Positions 10,001 through 17,244 of a stretch of DNA of 49,109 nt are shown piece after piece. The position numbers were made by a program, and so were the translations under genes. The notes under the pieces are model-generated. The model saw only the letters and a program-made list of their open reading frames with translations. It was not told where the DNA came from and made no database searches. Position 1 is the stretch's first letter, and each line of letters opens with the position of its first letter. This DNA is from JAIXUI01 sp943373175 (lineage in GTDB: Bacteria; Bacteroidota; Bacteroidia; UBA7662; JAIXUI01): NCBI GenBank assembly GCA_943373175.1, contig CALSBM010000016.1, positions 1 through 49,109 of the forward strand. The letters run 5' to 3'.

Positions 10001-13000
10001 TTTTACAGCTACACCAACGAATGGAGGTTCAACTCCTGCCTATCAGTGGAAACTGAATGGAAATAATGTTGGAAGCAACAGTGCAACTTATTCCAACAAT
10101 AGCCTTAGCAATGGTGATGCAGTTAGTGTGGTAATGACCTCCGCTAACACTTGTCAGACTACTCCTACATCTAATAGCAATGCTGTTACGATGATTGTAA
10201 ATCCGTCAGTAACGCCGGATGTTACCATTGCAGCCAGCGCAAACCCTATCTGTTCCGGCTCTAACGTAACCTTCACCGCTACTCCTGTTAATGGTGGAAG
10301 CATTCCTGCATATCAATGGCTTCGCAATGGAAACCCGGTTGGAAGTAATGCGGCAACCTATAGCAGCAGTACCATAAGTTCAGGTGATGTAATTAAGGTT
10401 ATCCTGACTGCAAACAACTCCTGCCAGACCCGTTCTATCGACACGTCCAACCTCATTACCATGAGTGTTCAGTCATCTTTAGTGCCTTCTGTTAGTATTG
10501 CTACTGCCAACACAACGATTTGCGCCGGAACCTCTGCTACTTTTACTGCTACTCCGGTTAATGCAGGTACAAGCCCTTCATACCAATGGCGATTAAATGG
10601 AAATCCGGTTGGAAGTAACTCAGCCACGTATAGCAACAGTTCACTGGCTAATGGCGATGTTGTAAGCTTAGTGATGACTTCCAACAATCCCTGCCAGACT
10701 ACTAATACTTCCACTAGTAACTCGCTGAATATGATCATCATTACAACGCTGGTTCCTTCTGTAAGTGTAGCGGCATCTTCCAGTACTATTTGTTCAGGAA
10801 CTAACGTCACTTTTACAGCTACACCAACGAATGGAGGTTCAACTCCTGCCTATCAGTGGAAACTGAATGGAAATAATGTTGGAAACAACAGCGCAACCTA
10901 TTCCAACAATAGCCTCAGCAATGGTGATGCAGTTAGTGTGGTAATGACCTCCAATAACCTATGTCAGACTACTCCTACTTCTAATAGCAACGCTGTTACG
11001 ATGACTGTAAATCCGACAGTAACGCCAGATGTCACCATTGCAGCCAGCGCAAACCCTATCTGCATCAGTTCTAATGTAACCTTCACCGCTACTCCGGTTA
11101 ATGGAGGAAGCATTCCTGTATATCAATGGCTTCGCAATGGAAACCCGGTTGGAAGTAATGCTACAACCTATAGCAGCACTGCACTAACCACAGGTGATGT
11201 GATTAAGGTTATACTTACAGCGAACAACACTTGCCAGACCCGTTCTAGCGACACGTCCAACCTCATCACCATGAGTGTTCTGCCAGCACTAGCGCCTTCG
11301 GTGAGTATTGCTACTGCCAATACAACGATTTGCGCCGGAACCTCTACAACTTTTACTGCTACTCCTGTTAACGGAGGGGCTAGCCCTACTTACCAATGGC
11401 GATTAAATGGAAATCCGGTTGGAAGTAACTCAGCCACGTATAGCAACAGTTCACTGGCTAGCGGCGATGTTGTAAGCTTAGTGATGACGTCGAACTATCT
11501 TTGCCGTACTGCTAATAACGCTAACAGTAACACCCTCACGATGACTGTTACGCCCAATGTTACTCCTGTTGTAAGCATAAGTGCTAGCGGAAACCCAATA
11601 TGTGCAGGAGATCAAGTCACCTTTACAGCGAACTTGCTTCAAGGCGGCAATTCTCCGAGTTACCTATGGACCATAAACGGCAACACCGCCGGTTCCGGAA
11701 CCAGCCTGACAACTTCTGCTTTAGTTCATAATGATGTAGTTCAGTTAGTGGTGACTGCTAACAACACTTGTCAAACAACGGCAGCAGCCAGTAGCAACAG
11801 TGTTACCATGTCGGTTAATCCTCGATTAATTCCTGGTGTAAGCATTTCTTCAGGAAATCTATCGGCCTGTATTGGAACTGTAATCACCTTTACGGCTACC
11901 CCTGTTAATGGAGGCTCCAACCCGCAATACCAGTGGAAGGTCAACGGAAATCCTACCGGAACCAATAGCTCAACCTTCAGTAGCAGCAGTCTATCGAATC
12001 AGGATGTAGTTACCGTAACACTTTCGGCAAACAACACCTGCCAAACTACCTCTTTAGCGAATAGCAACAGCCTTACCGCCACTATCCTTCAACCTTCTTC
12101 CGGTGCGATTACTAGAACCATCTGTGCTGGTCAAAGCATTGTGTTCAACGGAAGCTCCATTAGCATAGCAGGAACCTACCGCGATACATTGGTTAATGCA
12201 GCAGGTTGCGATTCAGTGCTAACCCTTACTCTGTTAATAAACCAGCCCAGCAGTTCCAGCTTAAATGCTAGTATCTGTGCTGGTCAGTTATACAATTTCA
12301 ATGGAAATTCTTTAACCTCTGCTGGAGTTTATCGCGATACGTTAGTTAATGCTGCAGGCTGTGATTCAGTCGTAACGCTTACTTTAAACCTGCTTCAACC
12401 CTCTGCCTCCTCCCTATCGGCAAGCATTTGTAACGGTGATTCCTATAATTTCAATGGAAATGCGCTGACTGTTAGCGGTGTTTATCTCGATACTTTGGTG
12501 AATGCAGCAGGTTGCGATTCCGTAATCACGTTAACACTGAATGTAAAAGCGACTTCTTCATCCAATATTCAGGCAGGAATTTGTCCGGGAGCTTCTTACA
12601 ATTTCAACGGAACCTTGTTGTCTGTTGCCGGAACTTACTTCGACACCCTCACCAATGTGGCAGGTTGTGATTCCATCATTACCCTGACGTTGAATTCGCT
12701 TCAACCTAATACAGGTAACATCAGTGCAGGTATTTGTCCGGGAGCTTCCTTCAACTTCAACGGAACCTTGTTGACTGTTGCCGGAACTTACTTCGACACC
12801 CTCACCAATGCAGCAGGTTGTGATTCCATCATTACCCTGACGTTGAATGCACTTCAACCTAATACAGGAAATATCAGCGCAGGAATTTGTCCGGGAGCTT
12901 CCTACAACTTCAACGGAACCTTATTGTCTGTTGCAGGAACTTACTTCGACACCCTCACCAATGCAGCAGGTTGTGATTCCATCATTACCCTGACATTGAA

Positions 13001-14729
13001 TGCACTTCAACCTAATACTGGTAACATCAGTGCAGGAATTTGTCCGGGAGCTTCCTACAACTTCAACGGAACCTTGTTGTCTGTTGCCGGAACTTACTTC
13101 GACACCCTCACCAATGCTTCAGGTTGTGACTCTATCATTACCCTGACGCTCAACGATTTGCTCCCCACCAACTCGACAATAAATGCGAGTGTTTGTCAAG
13201 GTTCTTCCTATAACTTCAATGGAACCTTGCTTAATACGGCAGGAACTTACTTTGACACCTTAGTCAACTCCGCAGGTTGCGACTCCCTTATTACTCTTGT
13301 GTTGAACATTAATCAACCAAGTACTAGTACACTCAACGCAAGCGTATGTCAAGGAGGAAGTTATGATTTCAATGGCACAATACTGAATGCAGCAGGCACT
13401 TATTTAGATACGCTGGTGAATGCATCCGGTTGTGACTCTATTGTTACCCTGACGTTGAATGTAAATCAACCAAGTGCTTCAAGCTTGAGTGCCAGCATCT
13501 GCGCCGGTCAATCCTACAACTTCAACGGAACTCCATACACCAGTGCCGGTGTTTATCTTGACACTTTAGTGAACACTGTTGGTTGCGATTCGGTGATTAC
13601 GCTAACCCTGAATCTGTTGCAACCCACAACCTCCAGCCAGAGCGCAAGCATTTGCAATGGACAGACATACCAATTCAATGGCATTCCGCTCGTATCGGCT
13701 GGCGTTTACCTCGACACCTTGGTTAATGCTGCAGGTTGTGATTCGGTTATAACCCTCACCTTAAACGTCAATCAGCCATCTGCTGGTAGCATCAGCGCTA
13801 CCATTTGTACAGGGGCGGTTTACAATTTCAACGGAACATCGCTTTCGGTTGCCGGGACATATTCCGACACCTTGGTGAATGCGGCAGGATGTGATTCTGT
13901 GATAACGCTAACTCTGAATGTTACTCCTGTGCTTCAGTCGGCTCAACAAGCCAGTATTTGTGCTGGAAACGCGTACAACTTTAACGGAATGATGCTCACA
14001 ACCGCTGGCACGTACCGCGATACCTTACAAAACGTTGCAGGATGTGATTCCTTACTCATCACACTAACTTTGAACGTGAATGCTGTTACTCTCGGAAATA
14101 CTTCAGCCAGCATCTGCCAGGGACAAACCTATCCATTCAACAACCAACTGTTGACCACATCCGGTTCCTACCGCGATACCTTGGTAAACAGCAACGGATG
14201 TGATTCTATCCTTACGTTGACTCTTACGGTAAATCCTATTCCAACAAAACCAGTGATTACTCGCAACGGCAACGACCTCAATTCAAGTGCTTCTGCTGGC
14301 AACCAATGGTATTTAGTAGGAAGTGGTGCTATTGCAGGTGCAACCAATCAGTTGTACACGCCGAATCAACCCAATGGTGGAAGTTTCTATGTGATTAGCA
14401 CCGTGAATGGATGTAGTTCACCTTCTTCTGATACGTTAGAATTTATTGGTACAGGCTTGGCTGAGCAGAACTTACTCAACTGGCAATACTTCCCGAATCC
14501 AGCAAGTCAGTTTGTGAACGTGCGACTAGAGTTAGCGAAAGCCGATCAAATCCGCATCGACATCACCGACCTCAGTGGACGAATTGTACGCAGCGTTTAT
14601 GAAGGCGAGCGCACCCCAGGACTTCTTAATTTGGAAGTGCCTACTGCCGATCTCTCTCAAGGCATGTACTTAATTCGCTTGAGTGGCAAAAACGAACAAA
14701 GAAGCGGACGACTGCTTATTCAGCGATAA
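4011..14729 (+). CDS. Giant T9SS-secreted metalloprotease/adhesin with two internal repeat arrays
   Basis: 3572 residues. A signal peptide (about 1-22, ending LQLQAQ) is followed by a propeptide-like region and a reprolysin-type (M12B-like) zinc protease domain at about 205-420. Its zinc site is HEVGHQFGANHTF (345-357: H345, E346, H349, H355) and the Met-turn is IMAYAGIC (M384). Next come Ig/Fn3-like domains (about 430-660), then beta-sandwich modules alternating with two 'choice-of-anchor J'-like domains (about 767-938 and 1042-1213; each has FN....PxGWxAE and GDYWWDxDN). A module at about 1350-1460 (LHWAVNGW, WDNNNSLDYHIEV) resembles a CBM25-type carbohydrate-binding domain. Residues 1524-2693 are thirteen 90-residue Ig-like units and 2694-3408 fourteen 51-residue units. 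The end is a T9SS type A sorting domain (YFPNPAS...GMYLIRLSGKNEQRSGRLLIQR). It should be exported by SprA-type T9SS and held at or released from the cell surface. The alternation of protease, glycan-binding and stalk parts suggests adhesion or matrix degradation, which is inference. Confidence 0.93.
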   Translation: MFRKYLLVLLMATVSCLQLQAQTYWTDVSISRTEEKSIQTRNSRGLQLNKTALESILAGAPAENNQGTSGYRIEIPSPNGISQGFFVYEISLMEAPLAQRFPGIKTYRGYSADGKSRMAMSLTPLGLHVMVFGPEGQWFIDPIRVRNHGEIHQSYYRKNFIPDPAKRAQQHCGFDYRMNPNYDQKIAPQTPALPSTSGARVLNGGTRKTYRIAIAATGEYTAFFGGTVVLGQAAIVATINRVSAVYEGELAIRLNLVANNSLLVYTNSTTDPFNNNDATVLIGQSQSTITTTIGTTNYDIGHTFSTGAGGLAGLGVACNSTQKGRGVTGSPAPVGDPYDIDYVAHEVGHQFGANHTFNGNQVSCAGGNRNASTAYEPGSGTTIMAYAGICGTDDLASNSDPYFHLASLQEIYTYTTTGTGSSCPATASTGNTPPNFVITHFQTHTIPPSTPFELVGRAADLNNDALTYCWEQYDLGATGSPTAPSGTMPHFRSLSPTSNPVRSFPKLTDVLANSTSLGEVMVNYNRSLRFRLTVRDNRANGGGIVFMDSNLTVTVSTGSSAFSISNLNTATSLQVGNSFNLTWNAGNTASAPYNATNVMVLLSTDGGITFPDTILTSTPNDGSQNITIPNKITTVARIKVKAVGNVFYDINNSNFTISAAVANTLTTGTVPATICAGTSFNLAFNATGTFNANNVFTAQLSNGTGSFTTPVTIGTLTGTSSGNISVTIPSGTVVGTGYRIRVVSSNPSLIGIDNGSNISINNQTPTPLPFTQNFNALSSGIIPAGWNAEISDPTSDFSVNGATAVNHGAGNTPGFAGNLWSSNTSIMATLPAVGLITTSSRFSFDYRVVNWGSYPNNATLLSNNDSLLLEASPDCGITWVPVYLINGATHTSNLNFQSINVNLNISGLPGNNVQFRFRGVWATGDYWWDIDNISIVNVPLLLSSVSPTGTLCTGASITANFATGITFNTGNVFRLELSDATGSFSSPVILSSQAGTTLSTLTGVIPMVTTTGLGYRVRISSTNPSSVSDSSTTLTIVNRSVINLPLSEDFNTVAQGALPVGWEAEANSVYDFRVDGNPAFAHGVGGTRGMAGNLWSVNSTVSLTLPQLGPIYPGSKISFDYRLVNFSGYTTTQVAAALSPTDTLAIEVSTDCALTWTRISSITQANHNTTLSFINKSVSLDAYAGQNILVRFFGKWGAGDYWWDLDNVSVTDGGPIVIDTVLTKTNWCPGQSVSVNYTLPGTFPSSNVLSLELSDRLGSFTGATVIATANGMGTGTLTGTLPNGLSNGYQYQMRVVASFLNMTGTTYSKSFILHPTFNGTVSQTPTTTTACSGQTIGFTASSNFSTANVPGVSYFPYAPNKGDSIVIYYSNPTATSAILHWAVNGWTGPDPAYIPAGSSTIQHPAVRTNMTALGGGRFRIAIGPFNNASQIVNVMDFTVNYFQGSTGFWDNNNSLDYHIEVSSLSTSSFAYQWKLNNNSVGNGSNTYSSSSLVNNDSVWVLATLSNVCKSVDSLVSNKTKLTINPNLTPSVSISGSSTTFCFGTLVTFTATPTNGGPSPSYQWRVNGNPVGTNSATFSTSTLSNSDVVSLVMTANNACQTTASATSNNVTVTVNPNLTPTVSISTANTTLCSGVNATFNASLTNGGLNPVFQWKLNGNNVGSNSNSYSNNALSNGDVVSLVVTANNTCQTTATANSNSLTMTINPTLVPSVSVVASSSTICTGTNVTFTATTTNGGSTPAYQWKLNGNNVGSNSATYSNNSLSNGDIVRVVMTSANTCQTTPTSNSNAVTMVVNPFVTPDVTIAASANPICSGSNVTFTATPVNGGSIPAYQWLRNGNPVGSNAATYSSSTLSSGDVIKVILTANNSCQTRSIDTSNLITISVQSALVPSVSIATANTTICSGTSATFTATPVNGGASPSYQWRLNGNPVGSNSATYSNSSLANGDVVSLVMTSNNTCQTTNTSTSNSLNMNIITTLVPSVSVAASSSTICSGTNVTFTATPTNGGSTPAYQWKLNGNNVGSNSATYSNNSLSNGDAVSVVMTSANTCQTTPTSNSNAVTMIVNPSVTPDVTIAASANPICSGSNVTFTATPVNGGSIPAYQWLRNGNPVGSNAATYSSSTISSGDVIKVILTANNSCQTRSIDTSNLITMSVQSSLVPSVSIATANTTICAGTSATFTATPVNAGTSPSYQWRLNGNPVGSNSATYSNSSLANGDVVSLVMTSNNPCQTTNTSTSNSLNMIIITTLVPSVSVAASSSTICSGTNVTFTATPTNGGSTPAYQWKLNGNNVGNNSATYSNNSLSNGDAVSVVMTSNNLCQTTPTSNSNAVTMTVNPTVTPDVTIAASANPICISSNVTFTATPVNGGSIPVYQWLRNGNPVGSNATTYSSTALTTGDVIKVILTANNTCQTRSSDTSNLITMSVLPALAPSVSIATANTTICAGTSTTFTATPVNGGASPTYQWRLNGNPVGSNSATYSNSSLASGDVVSLVMTSNYLCRTANNANSNTLTMTVTPNVTPVVSISASGNPICAGDQVTFTANLLQGGNSPSYLWTINGNTAGSGTSLTTSALVHNDVVQLVVTANNTCQTTAAASSNSVTMSVNPRLIPGVSISSGNLSACIGTVITFTATPVNGGSNPQYQWKVNGNPTGTNSSTFSSSSLSNQDVVTVTLSANNTCQTTSLANSNSLTATILQPSSGAITRTICAGQSIVFNGSSISIAGTYRDTLVNAAGCDSVLTLTLLINQPSSSSLNASICAGQLYNFNGNSLTSAGVYRDTLVNAAGCDSVVTLTLNLLQPSASSLSASICNGDSYNFNGNALTVSGVYLDTLVNAAGCDSVITLTLNVKATSSSNIQAGICPGASYNFNGTLLSVAGTYFDTLTNVAGCDSIITLTLNSLQPNTGNISAGICPGASFNFNGTLLTVAGTYFDTLTNAAGCDSIITLTLNALQPNTGNISAGICPGASYNFNGTLLSVAGTYFDTLTNAAGCDSIITLTLNALQPNTGNISAGICPGASYNFNGTLLSVAGTYFDTLTNASGCDSIITLTLNDLLPTNSTINASVCQGSSYNFNGTLLNTAGTYFDTLVNSAGCDSLITLVLNINQPSTSTLNASVCQGGSYDFNGTILNAAGTYLDTLVNASGCDSIVTLTLNVNQPSASSLSASICAGQSYNFNGTPYTSAGVYLDTLVNTVGCDSVITLTLNLLQPTTSSQSASICNGQTYQFNGIPLVSAGVYLDTLVNAAGCDSVITLTLNVNQPSAGSISATICTGAVYNFNGTSLSVAGTYSDTLVNAAGCDSVITLTLNVTPVLQSAQQASICAGNAYNFNGMMLTTAGTYRDTLQNVAGCDSLLITLTLNVNAVTLGNTSASICQGQTYPFNNQLLTTSGSYRDTLVNSNGCDSILTLTLTVNPIPTKPVITRNGNDLNSSASAGNQWYLVGSGAIAGATNQLYTPNQPNGGSFYVISTVNGCSSPSSDTLEFIGTGLAEQNLLNWQYFPNPASQFVNVRLELAKADQIRIDITDLSGRIVRSVYEGERTPGLLNLEVPTADLSQGMYLIRLSGKNEQRSGRLLIQR
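8580..12089 (+). repeat. Thirteen tandem 270-bp (90-aa) Ig-like repeat units
   Basis: Each unit begins with a motif like xPxVxPsVsIaxxxxxIC and carries FTATPxNGGxxPxYQWxxNGNxVGxNxATYxxxxLxxGDVvxVxxTxNNxCQT. From the first unit (codon at 8580) to the next repeat family (12090) is 3510 bp, exactly thirteen times 270. Two cysteines per unit (IC and CQT) suggest an internal disulphide in a secreted Ig-like fold. Units 3-11 form a further three-unit period. Confidence 0.92.
9120..11549 (+). repeat. Higher-order 810-bp repeat, three tandem copies
   Basis: Three kinds of 90-aa unit recur in fixed order A (PSVSVxASSSTIC), B (PDVTIAASANPIC), C (PSVSIATANTTIC). Landmark strings recur 810 bp apart: CAGCCAGCGCAAACCCTATC starts at 9421, 10231 and 11041, and the A-unit start falls at about 9126 and 9936. 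Copies are close to identical over long stretches, so duplication of whole three-unit blocks is recent. Confidence 0.9.
12090..14234 (+). repeat. Fourteen tandem 153-bp (51-aa) ICxG...GCDS repeat units
   Basis: Each unit has the form ASICxGxSYNFNGTxL..AGTYxDTLxNAAGCDSxITLTLNV. Thirteen units are 51 residues and one (PVLQSAQQ..., with an extra Leu-Ile) is 52, giving 2145 bp in all. Units 4-7 are almost identical in DNA, the youngest part of the array. This repeat type is common in Bacteroidota surface proteins. The two conserved cysteines (IC and GC) may form a disulphide. Confidence 0.92.
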
Positions 14730-14743
14730 ATGCTATTTAACTA

Positions 14744-14776
14744 AAAAAAGCCCGGGAGAAAATCCTGGGCTTTTTT
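14744..14776 (+). terminator. Intrinsic terminator after the giant adhesin
   Basis: A 14-bp stem, A6-GCCCGGGA (14744-14757) with TCCTGGGC-T6 (14763-14776), has one G-T pair and a GAAAA loop, and ends in a T-run. It starts 14 nt after the adhesin stop codon, a strong rho-independent terminator. Confidence 0.9.
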
Positions 14777-14850
14777 GTTGGAAGGGATTAATTAACGGAA
14801 GTGTTAGAGGAACTCAATGGTCCTTCCGCCTCGTTTCTTAACTTCATCCT

Positions 14851-16113
14851 ATGCGAAGCTGGCTCTTCTTAATCTTCCACATTTTCATTTTTTCGGAAGC
14901 TGTAATGGCTCAGTTGCCTACAGCGAAAGAAATCCTCTCCAATCCAAAGCGTTATCCTGCTATCTCCTTTGGCGGATACCGAGCATTAAGCCGGGATACC
15001 CAGCCTACGGTAGCCGAATTGAAGGAAGATTTACGGCTGCTCTATGCACTTGATTTTCGCTTGCTCCGCACCTACAACACCCGCTACGCAGAAGCAGCTA
15101 ACCTGTTACGCGCTATCAGGGAATTGAAGAAAGAGCAACACGGCTTCGAAATGTATGTAATGCTTGGCGCCTGGATTCAGTGTAAAAATGCCTTCACCCC
15201 GCATCCTGACCATAAAACTGAGGATTTACCCGGCAATGAAGCAGAAGTAAATCGTGCCATCGCGCTAAGCCGTCAATATCCCGACATCGTGAAAATCATT
15301 GCCGTCGGGAATGAGTCGATGGTGCATTGGGCTGCGACGTATTACGTACAGCCAAGCATAGTGTTGAAATACGTAAAGCAGTTGCAATCGCTAAAGAAAC
15401 GTAAGCTTCTACCCAAAACCTTATGGATTACCAGCTCCGACAACTTCGCCTCTTGGGGAGGAGGTGAGAAAGAATACCATCTACCGGAGCTTCATCAATT
15501 AATAAAAGCCGTCGATTTCATTTCCATGCACACCTATCCGATGCACGATACGCACTATAACCCTGGATTTTGGGGAGTGTTGGAAGAGGAAGATTCGCTT
15601 AGTAAAATCGTTAAAATCAGATTAGCCATGGAAAGGGCCGTACGTTATGCACAGAAACAACACTGGAGTGTTGTGAAATACATGCGCTCACTCGGCGTCA
15701 TCAAACCCGTTCATATTGGAGAAACCGGGTGGGCGAGTTCCTGTAACGGATTTTACGGCCTTTCCGGCTCCAAGGCCACCGACGAATACAAGCAAGGTAT
15801 CTATTATCATGCTATTCGGAGATGGACAGAAGCCGAAGGAATTTCCTGCTTTTTCTTCGAAGCCTTCGACGAAATTTGGAAAGATGCCGGAAATCCTGGA
15901 GGATCAGAAAATCACTTCGGATTGTTTACGGTGGATGGAAAAGCAAAGTATATACTCTGGGAAGACGTGGACATGAATAAACTCAACAAACCGGGAAGAA
16001 ACAGGAAAACAGTACTTAAAACCTTCGATGGCGATGTCAATAAGCTACTCCTTGATGTAGCACTTCCTCCTGAAAGATGGCGAAGGGATAATGAAGATAA
16101 AGTGCCTAATTGA
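14851..16113 (+). CDS. Secreted GH17-like glycoside hydrolase (beta-1,3-glucanase type)
   Basis: 420 residues with an N-terminal signal peptide (about 1-22, ending VMAQ). The TIM-barrel landmarks of family GH17 are visible: ISFGGYRALSRDTQPT at strand 1, LRTYNT, VGNESMVHW (acid/base Glu region), DFISMHTYP, HIGETGWASS (nucleophile Glu region) and a late CFFFEAFDEIWK. GH17 enzymes cleave or remodel beta-1,3-glucans. The substrate here is inferred from family only. It lacks a recognisable T9SS sorting domain, so it is probably periplasmic or released by another route. It follows the adhesin terminator on the same strand, and converges with the NmrA-like gene. Confidence 0.82.
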   Translation: MRSWLFLIFHIFIFSEAVMAQLPTAKEILSNPKRYPAISFGGYRALSRDTQPTVAELKEDLRLLYALDFRLLRTYNTRYAEAANLLRAIRELKKEQHGFEMYVMLGAWIQCKNAFTPHPDHKTEDLPGNEAEVNRAIALSRQYPDIVKIIAVGNESMVHWAATYYVQPSIVLKYVKQLQSLKKRKLLPKTLWITSSDNFASWGGGEKEYHLPELHQLIKAVDFISMHTYPMHDTHYNPGFWGVLEEEDSLSKIVKIRLAMERAVRYAQKQHWSVVKYMRSLGVIKPVHIGETGWASSCNGFYGLSGSKATDEYKQGIYYHAIRRWTEAEGISCFFFEAFDEIWKDAGNPGGSENHFGLFTVDGKAKYILWEDVDMNKLNKPGRNRKTVLKTFDGDVNKLLLDVALPPERWRRDNEDKVPN

Positions 16114-16141
16114 TAGTATTTACTGCTGTTATAAACCAAGA

Positions 16142-16188
16142 TTCTTCTATTCACCTGATTCGTTATCCTTATCAGGTAAATAGAAGAA
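16142..16188. terminator. Long hairpin between convergent genes
   Basis: An 18-bp stem with one mismatch: TTCTTCTATTCACCTGAT (16142-16159) pairs with ATCAGGTAAATAGAAGAA (16171-16188), loop of 11. It lies between the ends of the GH17-like gene and the NmrA-like gene and probably ends both transcripts, although there is no clear T-run. Confidence 0.65.
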
Positions 16189-16234
16189 CATCCTATATAA
16201 TTAGATTAACAACTAAAGAACTGAAACAGCACTA

Positions 16235-17122
16235 TTAACTGTTCCAAACCGCAGCAAACTCTTTAGAAAAGTCTTCAATGGAAGTAGATGTTGTACTGGA
16301 GTCATCAGGGGTGAAGTCGCTTTGCAGGCGGCCTTCGTTCAAAGCTTTGCAAAATTCCACATACAAACCTGCTAAACTTGGGGTAAATCCTGCTGATTTC
16401 ATCCCTTCGAAGGCTTGTTCATAAGAGAAACTAACCCAAGGGAGTTCCGGCTTGCCGATAGCAGTACCCAAAGCAGAGGTCGCTTCTTGCAAGGATAATG
16501 CTCGCTGCCCAATGAGGTTTTGAAACTGGTATCCTTCAAAATCTAAAGCGAGCAATCGTTGGGCGGCATAATCTCCGATATCATTGACGTGAATCATACC
16601 AAATGGTATATTTCCTTCTATCGGAAACCCGCCATTGATGTTCATAGAGCGAATCAAACCAATGTTACCCAAGAAATTCTGCATGAAAAATCCTGCTCTT
16701 AATGCTAAAACGCTTAATCCGGGAACGCTTTTCAACTTATTCTCCCAATAATTTAAAGCCAGAATAACACCGGAATCTTCGGAAAGATGTGCACCAACTG
16801 AGCTTAAAATAACCACTTTAGAAATTTCACTGGCAGCAACAGCTTCGGTAAGTGCATCGGCAGTAGCCATTTGATAGGCTCGAAAATCTTCTGCTCCAAA
16901 ATGAGGCGGGATCAAAAGATAAGCAGCCTTTGCTCCTTTTAGAATGTTTGTCATGAATGCAACATCCTGCAACTCTCCGATTGCTGGAACTGCTCCCAGC
17001 TCGGTAAGTGCGGCGAGGCGGTCTGCGTCCCTGCCAATAACCGTTACCAATTGTCCTGCTGCCAATAACTTCTTGGCTACACGTCCTCCGGTGTTACCGG
17101 ATGCTCCTGCGATGATATACAT
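16235..17122 (-). CDS. NmrA-like NAD(P)-binding oxidoreductase (atypical SDR)
   Basis: 295 residues from the ATG at 17122. An in-frame upstream extension to 17179 would run across the promoter and operator, so I reject it. The N-terminus MYIIAGASGNTGGRVAKKLL holds the dinucleotide-binding GASGNTG motif of NmrA/atypical SDR proteins. VILSSVGAHLSEDSG and LALRAGFFMQNFLGN are the usual later segments. Relatives include NAD(P)H:quinone oxidoreductase-like enzymes and redox sensors; the substrate is unknown. An 18-bp palindrome at 17149-17166 overlaps its promoter and resembles the one in front of the adjacent TetR gene, so the TetR protein probably represses it. Confidence 0.85.
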   Translation of the reverse strand: MYIIAGASGNTGGRVAKKLLAAGQLVTVIGRDADRLAALTELGAVPAIGELQDVAFMTNILKGAKAAYLLIPPHFGAEDFRAYQMATADALTEAVAASEISKVVILSSVGAHLSEDSGVILALNYWENKLKSVPGLSVLALRAGFFMQNFLGNIGLIRSMNINGGFPIEGNIPFGMIHVNDIGDYAAQRLLALDFEGYQFQNLIGQRALSLQEATSALGTAIGKPELPWVSFSYEQAFEGMKSAGFTPSLAGLYVEFCKALNEGRLQSDFTPDDSSTTSTSIEDFSKEFAAVWNS

Positions 17123-17141
17123 GTTGATTGTTTTGATGGGA

Positions 17142-17176
17142 CAAATATACATACCTGTTGGTATGTTAATCAGCAA
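17142..17176 (-). promoter_or_regulatory. Promoter and TetR operator of the NmrA-like gene
   Basis: On the minus strand a -7 box TATATTTG (17142-17149) fits TAnnTTTG; a TTG (17174-17176) lies 24 nt upstream, a little beyond the usual spacing. The palindrome ACATACC-TGTT-GGTATGT (17149-17166) sits between the two boxes, the classic place for a repressor. Confidence 0.7.
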
Positions 17177-17244
17177 CACCGAAAAAAAAATTTAATCCCG
17201 CTACACAAGGAGAAAATACTGGCGTGTAGGCGTAATACTTTGGG

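Noticed and set aside
8580..14234. Regular repeats suggestive of a CRISPR or satellite array
   Set aside because: Units are 270 and 153 bp, in frame, and encode Ig-like and ICxG...GCDS modules of a single protein. There are no short repeats with unique spacers and no cas genes.
16235..17179. Longer start for the NmrA-like gene (and similarly for pcm, maeB, rpoN and TetR)
   Set aside because: The extra codons cover promoter boxes or operators and lack family similarity; the downstream ATG gives the usual N-terminus.
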